From assembly GCF_008831085.1 (NCBI RefSeq), contig NZ_WBJY01000001.1, positions 868,001 to 932,000 on the forward strand: a DNA stretch of 64,000 nucleotides, given 5' to 3'. The first letter of the stretch is position 1; the number at the start of each line of letters is the position of its first letter. A program made the position numbers and the translations under genes. Under the pieces are notes generated by a model. It ran no database searches. It saw only the letters and a list, made by a program, of their open reading frames with translations, and had not been told where the DNA came from. The DNA comes from Pseudoclavibacter endophyticus (lineage in GTDB: Bacteria; Actinomycetota; Actinomycetes; Actinomycetales; Microbacteriaceae). Positions 8,765 to 16,568 of the stretch are shown piece after piece.

Positions 8765-10312
8765 ATGCAACGCACCAGACCCCGATCTCTCACGGCGACG
8801 ATCGCCGCCACAGCACTGGCGGGCATCCTCGCCCTCACCGCCTGCGGCGGCGGCGACGCCGGCGCGCAGGGCGACGAGACCCGCTCGCTCACCTTCGGCA
8901 CGTCGGCCGAGCCCGCCACGTGGGATGCCGCCCTGGGCGACATCACCTTCACCGCCAACTACTACGAGGCCGTCTACGACCGCCTCATCGTGCGCCAGTC
9001 CGACGGCGAACTGACCCCCGGGCTCGCCGAGTCGTGGGAGTACGACGACGAGCAGACCACGCTCACGCTCGAGCTGCGCGAGGGGGTCACGTTCACGGAC
9101 GACACGCCGTTCAACGCCGACGCCGTCGTCGCTAACCTCGAGCATTACCGGGATGCCAACGGCCCCGCGACCGCCGATCTCGCGCTCGTAGACAGCATCC
9201 AGGCGACCGACGAATACACGGTCGACCTTGGCCTTTCGGCGCCCGACCCCGCACTGCTCGAAAACCTCTCGTTCAGCATCGGGCACATCATGTCGCCCAC
9301 GGCCATCGAAAGCGGCGACATCGCCTCGCATCCGGTCGGCACGGGCCCGTATACGCTCGACGAGACGCAGACCACCATCGGCTCGCAGTACGTGTTCCAG
9401 GCGAACCCCGACAACTGGCGGGCCGACGAGGTGCAGTTCCAGGACCTCACGATCCTGCTGCTTGCCGACCAGTCGGCCGCGCTGAACTCCCTGCAGGCCG
9501 GCCAGGTTGACGTGACCTTCCTCAATGACCTCCAGGCGGCCGCGACCGCCGAGGAGGCCGGGTTCACGAGGCTCGGCACGAGTCCGAGCTGGGCCGGCCT
9601 CGTCATCTTCGACCGCGCCGGCAGTGTCGTGCCGGCGCTCGGCGACCAGCGCGTTCGCGAAGCCATTCAGCTCGCAATCGACACGGAGTCGATCAAGAAC
9701 GCCTATCTCGGTGGCGAAGAGGCCAGCGAAGAGACCGCTCAGGTCTTTGGCCCGAGCACGGAGGGGTATGTGCCCGAGCTCGACTCGGCGAACTCGTTTG
9801 ACCCCGAGCGCGCAAAGGAGCTCATGGCCGAGGCGGGCTACGCCGACGGCTTCAGCGTCACGATGCCGTACTACGAGGTGCTCGGCGCGGGCATCATGAC
9901 CAGCATCGAGTCGATGCTCGCCGAGATCGGTATCACGGTCGACTACCAGAGCATGTCGCCGTCGGAGGTGCCGCCGGCGATCCTCGGCGGCCAGTTCCCC
10001 ATGGGCATGTACACGGCGTCGTACGAGGGCGACTGGGCGACCATGACGACCTTCCTGGGCGACAACGCGCCCTTCAACCCGTTCGGCGCGACCGACGAGA
10101 CCGCGCAGGGGCTCATCGACGACTACCAGTTCGGTACCGATGAGGAGCGCCCGGCGATCGCGCAGGAGCTCAACGAGTACGTCGTCGACCAGGCCTGGTA
10201 CACGATGTACGGCCGTGGCCAGGCCTCGATGTTCCTCAACCCGGACGTCGTCACGGCCGAGGCGCCGCAGGTCGGCGGGCTGTCGCTCTTCGACTTCCAG
10301 CCCGTGGCCTAA
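8765..10312 (+). CDS. ABC transporter substrate-binding lipoprotein, family 5, second copy
   Basis: Second peptide-type binding lipoprotein of the cluster, 515 residues, with the lipobox LTACGGG at about residues 23-29 and the start ATG 8765 behind AAAGGAG. It matches the first lipoprotein along its whole length (GLAESWEYDDEQTTLTLELR, LEHYRDANGP, ADGFSVTMP), so the pair arose by duplication and then diverged. No second permease or ATPase set is present. Both lipoproteins probably feed the same translocator with different or related ligands. Confidence 0.9.
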   Translation: MQRTRPRSLTATIAATALAGILALTACGGGDAGAQGDETRSLTFGTSAEPATWDAALGDITFTANYYEAVYDRLIVRQSDGELTPGLAESWEYDDEQTTLTLELREGVTFTDDTPFNADAVVANLEHYRDANGPATADLALVDSIQATDEYTVDLGLSAPDPALLENLSFSIGHIMSPTAIESGDIASHPVGTGPYTLDETQTTIGSQYVFQANPDNWRADEVQFQDLTILLLADQSAALNSLQAGQVDVTFLNDLQAAATAEEAGFTRLGTSPSWAGLVIFDRAGSVVPALGDQRVREAIQLAIDTESIKNAYLGGEEASEETAQVFGPSTEGYVPELDSANSFDPERAKELMAEAGYADGFSVTMPYYEVLGAGIMTSIESMLAEIGITVDYQSMSPSEVPPAILGGQFPMGMYTASYEGDWATMTTFLGDNAPFNPFGATDETAQGLIDDYQFGTDEERPAIAQELNEYVVDQAWYTMYGRGQASMFLNPDVVTAEAPQVGGLSLFDFQPVA

Positions 10313-10393
10313 CCGGCCGCGCGCCGCATCCACTCACCGGAAACCGTAACGCGGGCTGCGAGGCAGCCCTCTCGAGCCTCACGAGGAGCACGA

Positions 10394-12058
10394 ATGACCA
10401 CCACTGAGAACCATGCCGATCTCGTCTTCCACGGCGGCAGGGTGCTGACCCTGGCTGGCGAGTTCGCGCCGCGCGAGGCGATCGCCATCCGCGGCGGGGT
10501 GGTACAGGCGGTCGGCGACGATCGCGACGTGCGATCGCTCGTGGGGCCGCGCACCGAGGTCATCGACCTCGGCGGATCCACCGTCATCCCCGGCATCAAC
10601 GACGGGCACCTGCACCCCGTCGGCATCGGCACCTTCCGGCCGCCGTTCACGCTATCGATCGGCAAGGAACAGGTCTCGTCGATCGCCGACATCCGCGACG
10701 TCGTGGCGCGGGCGGTTCGCGACAAAGCGCCGGGGGAGTGGATTCGCGGGTTCGGGTGGGACGTCGGGTACCTCGCCGAGGGGCGCACCCCCTCGCGCGA
10801 GGACCTCGACGACATCGCGCCCGATCATCCCGTGGTGCTGACGCAGTGGTCGGGGCACGCCGCATGGGTCAACTCGAAGGCGCTCGAGATCGCCGGCATC
10901 GGTCGCGACACGGCGCCGCCCGCGGGCGGCGAGATCGTCAAAGACGGCCGGGGTGAGCCGACCGGCATCCTGCTCGAGGGCGCCGCCTGGATGATGAACG
11001 CGGCAATACCGCCGTTCACGGACGCCGAGCGCCGCGAGGCGCTCGTACTCGCGACGACGATGATGCGCTCCGAGGGCATCACGTCGTTCACCGACGCCGG
11101 CCTCGACCTCGGCTCGATCGAGCTGTACCGCGAGGCCTACGCCGCGGGCGACATCCGCCAGCGGGGCACGCTCATGGTCATGGCGAGCCAGGTCGGCGAC
11201 CTGCGCGAGGCCCTGCTCACCGTGACGGCGACGATGAAGGATGCTGGGGTCGACCCCCGCTTCCTCACCGTCGACCAGGTGAAGATCGCGGCCGACGGGG
11301 TACCAACGCAGGCGCGCACGGCGTGGATGTCGGAGCCCTACGTCGGCGGCGGCACGGGTGGGCCGATCCTGCCGGGCGAGACGGAGGCCGAGCAGCTCGC
11401 GACGTTCCGGGAGTGGGTGCTCACGGCGCACGAACTCGGGTTCCAGGTCGGCACGCACGCAACGGGCGACCGGGCGATTGACGTGACGGTCGAGATGTAC
11501 GAGCACGCGGTCGCGCAGCTCGGCGACCGCGGCCTACGGCACTACGTCATTCACTCTGACTTCGCATCGCCGGCGACCCTGGCGCGCATGGCCGCGGCCG
11601 GATTCGGCGCCAGCTTCAACCCCAACATCAAGCGGTCGACGGCGCACCAGCTCATGGACGTGGTCGGCCGTGAGCGCATCGACTATGAGTGGCCGTATCG
11701 CACGGCGCTGCATGCCGGGGTCGTCGTGGCGAGTTCGTCCGATGCCCCCGTCGTGCACCCGAGCTTCCGGGAGGGAATCCACACGATGCTCACGCGAACG
11801 AGCGCCGTGACCGGCGAGGTATTCGGGCCGGGGGAGCGGATCGGGCTCGAGGAGGCCCTGCGCACGTACACCGTGGCGGGTGCGCATCAGGATCGCGCCG
11901 AGGATTGGAAGGGCACACTCGCAGAGGGCATGGCGGCCGATCTCGTCGTGCTCGGCGGCGACCTGCTTTCGCTCACCCCCGACGAGATCCTGGACGTGCC
12001 GATCGAGCAGACAGTGATCGGCGGCGAGATCGTCTACGACGCGGCGAGCGCTTCCTGA
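10394..12058 (+). CDS. amidohydrolase family 3 (YtcJ-like), second copy
   Basis: Second YtcJ-like metal-dependent hydrolase, 554 residues. Metal-binding elements are NDGHLHP after GSTVIPGI, GTHATGD and SSSDAPVV. The domain layout equals that of 7014-8720, but identity is modest, which points to a distinct substrate or step rather than a recent duplication. The start ATG 10394 lies behind GAGGAG. It is the last gene of the import and hydrolysis cluster; a hairpin at 12087-12125 may end the transcript. Confidence 0.85.
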   Translation: MTTTENHADLVFHGGRVLTLAGEFAPREAIAIRGGVVQAVGDDRDVRSLVGPRTEVIDLGGSTVIPGINDGHLHPVGIGTFRPPFTLSIGKEQVSSIADIRDVVARAVRDKAPGEWIRGFGWDVGYLAEGRTPSREDLDDIAPDHPVVLTQWSGHAAWVNSKALEIAGIGRDTAPPAGGEIVKDGRGEPTGILLEGAAWMMNAAIPPFTDAERREALVLATTMMRSEGITSFTDAGLDLGSIELYREAYAAGDIRQRGTLMVMASQVGDLREALLTVTATMKDAGVDPRFLTVDQVKIAADGVPTQARTAWMSEPYVGGGTGGPILPGETEAEQLATFREWVLTAHELGFQVGTHATGDRAIDVTVEMYEHAVAQLGDRGLRHYVIHSDFASPATLARMAAAGFGASFNPNIKRSTAHQLMDVVGRERIDYEWPYRTALHAGVVVASSSDAPVVHPSFREGIHTMLTRTSAVTGEVFGPGERIGLEEALRTYTVAGAHQDRAEDWKGTLAEGMAADLVVLGGDLLSLTPDEILDVPIEQTVIGGEIVYDAASAS

Positions 12059-12086
12059 GTCGGGGGTCTGGTGTCGTCGGAGAGCT

Positions 12087-12125
12087 GAGCCAGCGCGGGG
12101 AGCGGCCCGAGGCCGCGCCTGGCTC
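12087..12125 (+). terminator. candidate hairpin terminator after the amidohydrolase operon
   Basis: Nested inverted repeat: outer arms GAGCCAG / CTGGCTC (12087-12093 and 12119-12125), inner arms CGGCC / GGCCG around a cga loop. It begins 29 bp after the stop at 12058. No U-tract follows, as is common for GC-rich actinobacterial terminators. Confidence 0.5.
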
Positions 12126-12150
12126 TGGCATTCGGAGGCATTTTCTGGGA

Positions 12151-12340
12151 CTTTGCCGCGCAAACAACGAGACCGCCAACATGCTCTTCGCCGTGGCGTT
12201 TCCGCTCGGCTTCATCTCCTCGGTCTTCACTCCGCCGGAGATGATGCCGGGCTGGCACGCTGACCGCTGCCGTCGTTTGGCCGGCCGCGATCATGGCCGC
12301 GTTCCTCCCGCTGGCCGTGCGTCAATACAGGCGTCCTCAG
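12151..12340 (+). pseudogene. remnant of an ABC-2 type (DrrB-like) permease
   Basis: Two pieces in different frames resemble the C-terminal part of a daunorubicin-resistance-type ABC-2 permease. The first (about 12151-12258) reads ETANMLFAVAFPLGFISSVF then PPEMMPGW, the typical last-loop segment. The second (about 12264-12340) reads LTAAVVWPAAIMAAFLPL then AVRQYRR, like the final helix and basic tail. The stretch normally between them is missing and the frame changes, so the gene is truncated at its 5' end, internally deleted and dead. It fills most of the 337-bp gap between 12058 and 12396. Confidence 0.7.
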
Positions 12341-12395
12341 TCGGTGGGGGCTGCGTGCCCGGTGGAGCAAGAGCGTGCCCTCAGAACGGGTGAAC

Positions 12396-12611
12396 TCACT
12401 CGTCGATGCGAGCCACATCCGGGTTCGGGCGCACGAGCGTTGCGAGCGTCACCAGTGCCGAGGTTCCGACCAGGACATAGACAATGCGCGACACGACCGA
12501 TCTCTCCCCGAAGATCGCGTCGACGAGGTTGAACGAGAACGCGCCGACAAGGCCCCAGTTGATGCCTCCGATGGCCGTGAGCGCGGTGGCGATGCGGGTG
12601 ATCCAAACCAC
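12396..12611 (-). CDS. DUF378 family small membrane protein
   Basis: 71-residue membrane protein of the DUF378 family, recognised by ALTAIGGINWGLVGAF followed by N-L-V-D-A-I-F-G and a second helix (VVSRIVYVLVGTSALVTL). Two transmembrane helices are expected. The start is taken as GTG 12611, with an A/G-rich AGGAAGAGG element upstream; the frame runs further upstream only by overlapping the preceding gene. It lies 5 bp after the next gene on the same strand and is probably co-transcribed with it. Function of the family is unknown. Confidence 0.75.
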   Translation of the reverse strand: MVWITRIATALTAIGGINWGLVGAFSFNLVDAIFGERSVVSRIVYVLVGTSALVTLATLVRPNPDVARIDE

Positions 12612-12616
12612 GGCGC

Positions 12617-12877
12617 CTAACCCTCTTCCTGTTTGAGTGCAATGCCGAGCGCGAAGAAGGTTGGCGCCCATTCCCCGATGAACAAGCCCCAGCGGTCGGC
12701 CTGCGGTTTGCTGTCGTCGTTTCCGCGCGACATGAGCCACGAGACGAGCGTGAACCCGATCGACGCGAACCCCGCCGTGTAGGCGTGTCCGCTCCGCACG
12801 CCCCAGCCCGAGAGCGTCCGAACCGGACTCCACGCCGTTGATTCAGCGGCCTTGCGCACGCTGCCTTTTCCGATCAT
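12617..12877 (-). CDS. small hypothetical protein with hydrophobic segment
   Basis: 86 residues starting at ATG 12877, with GGGAGA about 7 nt upstream. The centre (AYTAGFASIGFTLVSWLMSR) could form one membrane helix and the C-terminal part (WAPTFFALGIALKQEEG) a second short hydrophobic segment. It is not recognised as a named family. Its 5-bp spacing to the DUF378 gene suggests a two-gene membrane-protein operon. Confidence 0.65.
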   Translation of the reverse strand: MIGKGSVRKAAESTAWSPVRTLSGWGVRSGHAYTAGFASIGFTLVSWLMSRGNDDSKPQADRWGLFIGEWAPTFFALGIALKQEEG

Positions 12878-13113
12878 GACTGCATCTCCCTTTTTGCTTG
12901 ACCCGACAATGCGACACCGCGAACCTGTGCAGAGGAGCGAATCGTGCAGGGACTTCTCAGCTGACCTTCTGCGCTGAGACACTTGAACACACAGCAGGAG
13001 GTCGATCGTGTTCGCGGGCCGAAGCGGGGCGGGCCGAGGCGAGGCGGCGCGGCACGGACCTCACCGCAGCGAGCGGCGGGTCGAGCGCCGGCACGAGCGC
13101 CGCCGACGCGCGC

Positions 13114-13917
13114 TCAGTGCACGCCGGCCCGCCTGGCGGCCGCGGTCGCGGCGCGAACGCCGTCGCGCCACGGCTCGCCGTGCCCGGGCAGGAGGACCGA
13201 AGCGTCGAGCTCGTCGAGGGCGTCGAGGGCGTCGAGCGCGGCCGCCGAGTCGGCCGTAGCGTCGCGCGAGACGAGGCGCGGCCCGCGGGCGCCCGTGTAG
13301 GGGTCGAGCGTGACGAGGGCGTCGCCAGTGAGCACCGCATCCGCCGCGGGCAGGTGGAGCGCGCAGTGGCCGAACGTATGCCCCGGTGTGAACACCACGC
13401 GCGGACGCCCCGGCAGGTCGAGCTCGGTGCCGGGCGCGATGGGCTCGAGGTCGTCGACGCCGGGCACCATGAGCGCTCCGGCGGCGGCCATGCGGGCGAT
13501 GATGGCCGCGCCGCTCACGTGCCGGAGAGCGGAGCCGAACCGCGGCGACTCGTGCGCGTAGCGGTACGGGTGCGAGGCGATCGGCTGCTCGAGGGCGTGC
13601 CCGAGGATCGGCACGCCCCAGGCGGTGCGGATGCGCCGGGCGAAGCCGAGATGATCGAAGTGCGCGTGCGTGAGGACGACCGCGCGCACGTCGGAGGGGA
13701 TGCGGCCGATGGCGTCGAGCGCGGCCGGCACGTGCCGCCAGGTGGCGGGCAGGGCGGCGTCGACGATCGTGATGCCCTGCGCGTCGTCGAGCAGGTAACA
13801 GTTGACGTGCGCGTGCTCGAGGCGGTGCACGCCGGGCACGACGTTACGCGTGAGGCGGGGCGAGCCGCGACCGGGAGCGCGCTCTCGGGCCGCGGCGGAG
13901 GAAGGGAGCAGGTGCAT
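13114..13917 (-). CDS. MBL-fold metallo-hydrolase
   Basis: 267-residue metallo-beta-lactamase-fold hydrolase, probably cytosolic. The zinc-binding signature HAHFDH (TH-A-H-F-D-H-L-G) is at about residues 86-91. Further ligands fit TPGHTFGHCALHL and the Asp in VLTGDALV, with a late His in LLPGHGEPW. The order resembles glyoxalase II-like or quinolone-type MBL hydrolases; the substrate is not predictable. It stands alone: no same-strand neighbour is close enough for an operon. Confidence 0.82.
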   Translation of the reverse strand: MHLLPSSAAARERAPGRGSPRLTRNVVPGVHRLEHAHVNCYLLDDAQGITIVDAALPATWRHVPAALDAIGRIPSDVRAVVLTHAHFDHLGFARRIRTAWGVPILGHALEQPIASHPYRYAHESPRFGSALRHVSGAAIIARMAAAGALMVPGVDDLEPIAPGTELDLPGRPRVVFTPGHTFGHCALHLPAADAVLTGDALVTLDPYTGARGPRLVSRDATADSAAALDALDALDELDASVLLPGHGEPWRDGVRAATAAARRAGVH

Positions 13918-14028
13918 GGCGTCAGGTTATGAGGCGTCGCTGGACGTCGGGCGCGCCATGGCCGGCGTGTGGGCGGGTGACGCCGGGGCCCCGCTCGCCG
14001 CCGCCCCGGCTCCCGCCCCCAATACGGC

Positions 14029-14244
14029 CTAGGCGCGGTCGTCGCCCTCAGCCTGGGAGGGGAAGCCGCGGGTGGCCGGATCGGGGTGGTCGCCCTCGCG
14101 CGCGGCCGGGTCCTCGCCCTCGGCCTGGCTCGGGTGTCCGGTCTGCGGGGCCGACAGCACCCCGTCGGGCTCACCGTCGGGCGTGCGCCCGTCGATCGGG
14201 GCGGTGGGCTGCTCGCGGTCTCGCTCGTCGCGCTCCTGCGTCAT
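14029..14244 (-). CDS. small hydrophilic hypothetical protein
   Basis: 71 residues, very polar, rich in Asp, Glu, Gly and Pro, with no hydrophobic segment. The short element PSQAEG(D/E)D occurs twice (near residues 38 and 64), each followed by an acidic run. The start ATG 14244 is preceded by AAGGAG with a spacing of about 9 nt, the main support for a real gene. Low-complexity acidic proteins of this kind are common and uncharacterised in Microbacteriaceae. Confidence 0.55.
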   Translation of the reverse strand: MTQERDERDREQPTAPIDGRTPDGEPDGVLSAPQTGHPSQAEGEDPAAREGDHPDPATRGFPSQAEGDDRA

Positions 14245-14413
14245 GCGCTCGCTCTCCTTCTGCGTTCCGGGATGGTGATGGTCTATCCGCTATCGAACGC
14301 CCGCCTCCTGGGAGCGCGGTCGATGCGGGCGACGGTCTCGAGGAGGAGAGCTGACGCGCCACGCCGCCGCCCGGCGGTCCATCGAGGGGCGCCGGCGCGA
14401 GGTCGGAATCGGG

Positions 14414-14662
14414 CTACGCCGGCCCGCCGTCGCCCTGCGGCAGGTGGATGTCGGCGGGGTCGACCTCGACCTCGCCCACATCGTCGGGACCGCCCGTGCC
14501 CGGCGCGGTCTTGACCGCCGACGCGTCGATGTCGTCATCGACCGGCGCCGTCGGCGGCTCGTCCTGCTTGACCTCGGTCTCGGTCTCGCTCGAGGGGCTG
14601 TAGACGGTGTCGTCGCGGATCTGCTGGTCGTTGTCGGGGTCGAGGTTTCGCTGATCGCTCAT
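14414..14662 (-). CDS. small acidic hypothetical protein
   Basis: 82 residues, strongly acidic and probably disordered (DDDIDAS, EVEVDPADIHLPQGDGG), without membrane segments. The start ATG 14662 overlaps the stop of the upstream frame as ATGA, a sign of translational coupling; no separate ribosome-binding site is obvious. Function unknown. Confidence 0.55.
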   Translation of the reverse strand: MSDQRNLDPDNDQQIRDDTVYSPSSETETEVKQDEPPTAPVDDDIDASAVKTAPGTGGPDDVGEVEVDPADIHLPQGDGGPA

Positions 14663-14886
14663 GGGGCGACGCTAGGCCGCTCGCCTGTGTCCCCGCTGCC
14701 GGGCGGCAGCGCCGCGTCGCACCGCACCGCACCGCCGAGCGCATCCCGACGGAGCCCCGCCGCCTCGCCCGCGCCCGCCATCGTCCCGACGACGGCCGCT
14801 GCCGCATGCTCCTCGCCGCCGGCGCCTAGCACGTACGCGTGCCTGAAGGCGTCTTCGAGCTTTGGCCTCAGATGGCGAGGAATCAT
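14659..14886 (-). CDS. hypothetical protein coupled to the acidic protein gene
   Basis: 75 residues if started at ATG 14886 (IPRHLRPKLEDAFRHAYVLG); an upstream ATG at 14961 would give 100 residues but would run into the operator region of the divergent gene. The first half looks helical and amphipathic (LEDAFRHAYVLGAGGEEHAAAAVV). The C-terminal part is Gly/Pro-rich. The ATGA overlap with 14414-14662 is the main argument that it is translated. No family recognised. Confidence 0.45.
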   Translation of the reverse strand: MIPRHLRPKLEDAFRHAYVLGAGGEEHAAAAVVGTMAGAGEAAGLRRDALGGAVRCDAALPPGSGDTGERPSVAP

Positions 14887-14963
14887 GGAAAGGTGTCCGG
14901 GCGGCGTCGGTTGGCCGATGAGGTTGGTCGCTCGTCGGTCAACCGGCAATGTGCCGATCATTG

Positions 14964-15008
14964 GTCAATTTGAGTTGACGTCAGAGCGGTCGGTCAACGT
15001 AGGTTGAC
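14964..15008. promoter_or_regulatory. tandem GTCAA-N6-TTGAC operators and promoter of the HTH/serine hydrolase pair
   Basis: Two inverted repeats with the same design: GTCAA-tttgag-TTGAC (14964-14979) and GTCAA-cgtagg-TTGAC (14993-15008), 29 bp apart. A further half site, GTCAAC, is at 14938-14943. TTGACG (14975-14980) can serve as -35 and TAGGTT (15000-15005) as -10, so both operators cover the promoter. The transcript would begin near the GTG at 15012, meaning the HTH gene may be leaderless. Autoregulation by the adjacent HTH protein is the simplest reading. Confidence 0.65.
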
Positions 15009-15011
15009 GTC

Positions 15012-15248
15012 GTGGATGTTGAGCAGCCTACGGGTCTGACAGTGACCATTGCCGATGATGATCCCCTGGTCGGGTTGGGAGCCATGATGCGAGTGCGCGG
15101 CGAGATGGAGCGGGTGGAGGCAGTGCTCGTTCGCCGGGCTCGCAACGCGGGGGTGACGTGGGCGGAGATCGCGGCGGTGCTGGGGGTCTCCAAGCAGGCC
15201 GTCCACAAGAAGCACGGTGGTCGTCGGCTGTCGGGTGGCACGTCGTGA
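15012..15248 (+). CDS. small helix-turn-helix protein
   Basis: 78-residue putative DNA-binding protein. A helix-turn-helix fits WAEIAAVLGVSKQAVHKKH (residues about 51-69), preceded by a helical stretch (RVEAVLVRRARNAG). Small proteins of this layout occur in actinobacteria. The start GTG 15012 lies 6 nt after a TAGGTT -10 element, consistent with a leaderless mRNA; an internal ATG at 15084 is the alternative. The stop overlaps the next GTG (GTGA). It probably controls itself and the serine hydrolase through the tandem operators immediately upstream. Confidence 0.7.
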   Translation: MDVEQPTGLTVTIADDDPLVGLGAMMRVRGEMERVEAVLVRRARNAGVTWAEIAAVLGVSKQAVHKKHGGRRLSGGTS

Positions 15249-16249
15249 CGGAGATGGCATCTGATGAGCGGCTCGCTGCCAGAGTCGGGGAGATGCTCGG
15301 GCCTCGGCATCGGGTGTTCGCCGCCGCTACGGTCGTGCCGACAGGAGGAACTGTGGCCACCCAGGGGGCCGGGCTTGACGCCGACTTCGAGATCGCCTCG
15401 GTCTCGAAGGGGATCACCGGGCTGCTTTACGCCGAGGCGTTGGCACGCGAAGAGATCGGGCCTGACTCGACCTTGGGGGCGTTGCTGCCGCTGGGCGAGG
15501 TTCCCGCCGCGCGCGTGACGTTGGCGTCGATCAGTGCCCATCGCTCCGGGCTACCTGGCCTTCCCAAGTCGGCCCAGCCGCTTCGACGGACCGTCGCGCT
15601 GTGGCGGTATGGGAGCAACCCGTACGGCGAGAGCCTGGAGCAGCTTCTCGCCCAGGCGCGCGGCGTCGAGGTGGGCGAGCCGCGGGCTCGCTACTCCAAC
15701 TTCGAGTTCGAGTTGCTCGGTCATGCCATTGCCAGCGCCGCGGGAACGACCTTCGCCGAGCTGGTCCGTACTCGCCTTGCCGATCCACTTGGACTCGGGT
15801 GCTGCTACGTTCCGGCGACGATCGACGAGCTTCGAGCCGACGCGCTCACCGGCCGGAGTAGGCGAGGTGCGCCGCGCCAGCCTTGGACGGGAGAGGCCCT
15901 CGGGCCAGCCGGCGGCATCCGTGCCTGCATCCGCGACATGGCCACGGTCGCGGCCGCCCTGCTTGCTGGCTCGGCCCCCGGTATCGCCGCGCTCGATCCG
16001 GTCGCCCCGTTCGGCCGAAGCGCACGCATCGGCGCCGGCTGGATCACCACCGAGGTGAACGGCCGAGAGATCACCTGGCACAACGGCGGCTCCGGTGGCT
16101 TCCGATCCTGGCTCGGGCTTGACCGCGCCGCAGGCACGGGCGTGGTCATCCTGTCCGCCACATCAATATCGGTCGACCGCCACGGGTTCGCGCTCCTCGC
16201 CGACCACACCACCACGACGAGCGGAGGAAACGACGGCAACAGCCGGTGA
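15245..16249 (+). CDS. beta-lactamase/esterase-type serine hydrolase
   Basis: 334 residues of the class C beta-lactamase-like family (Beta-lactamase/AmpH/EstB group). Visible motifs are SVSK (nucleophile SxxK, in EIASVSKGITGLLY), YSN with FEFELLG (the YxN motif) and HNGGSGGF near the end (the HxG/KTG position). No signal peptide or membrane segment is seen, so it appears cytosolic, unlike true secreted beta-lactamases; an esterase or peptidase role is more likely. The start GTG 15245 overlaps the HTH gene stop, so the two are translationally coupled. Confidence 0.82.
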   Translation: MTEMASDERLAARVGEMLGPRHRVFAAATVVPTGGTVATQGAGLDADFEIASVSKGITGLLYAEALAREEIGPDSTLGALLPLGEVPAARVTLASISAHRSGLPGLPKSAQPLRRTVALWRYGSNPYGESLEQLLAQARGVEVGEPRARYSNFEFELLGHAIASAAGTTFAELVRTRLADPLGLGCCYVPATIDELRADALTGRSRRGAPRQPWTGEALGPAGGIRACIRDMATVAAALLAGSAPGIAALDPVAPFGRSARIGAGWITTEVNGREITWHNGGSGGFRSWLGLDRAAGTGVVILSATSISVDRHGFALLADHTTTTSGGNDGNSR

Positions 16250-16382
16250 GTTCGACATTGCCGTGACCCCGCCGTCCTGGATGACGGGCCCGCGTCGGTC
16301 TGGTCCAGCAGAGGTCATCGAGCTCGAGGTGGACGAGGCCGTCGCCGGCATCGCGCCCGATCGGATCGAGACCGAGGTCGAG

Positions 16383-16455
16383 TGGGCCCGGTGGGGCTCG
16401 AACCCACGACCCGCGGATTAAAAGTCCGATGCTCTACCAACTGAGCTACAGGCCC
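16383..16455 (-). tRNA. tRNA-Lys (anticodon TTT)
   Basis: 73-nt cloverleaf on the minus strand. The 7-bp acceptor stem is GGGCCTG with CGGGCCC, the D-arm has AGCTCAGTTGGTAGAGC, the anticodon loop reads CTTTTAA (anticodon TTT), and the T-arm is GTGGG-TTCGAGC-CCCAC. The discriminator base is A and CCA is not encoded. It should read AAA and AAG lysine codons. Confidence 0.96.
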
Positions 16456-16568
16456 GATGCCGCGTTGCGGCACCGTCAAGAGTAGCGCCTCGACCGGCCG
16501 CCGTGGCTACCCAAGTTCGCGGGCCGCGAGACCCGAACTCGGTGCACGAGACGCATCGCGGCCCTCCC

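Noticed and set aside
8165..10333. Minus-strand open frame of 722 codons opposite the second binding lipoprotein
   Set aside because: Antisense shadow with Arg-rich low-complexity translation.
12898..13932. Plus-strand open frame opposite the MBL-fold hydrolase
   Set aside because: The minus strand encodes a complete metallo-hydrolase with its HxHxDH motif; the plus-strand product has no recognisable feature.
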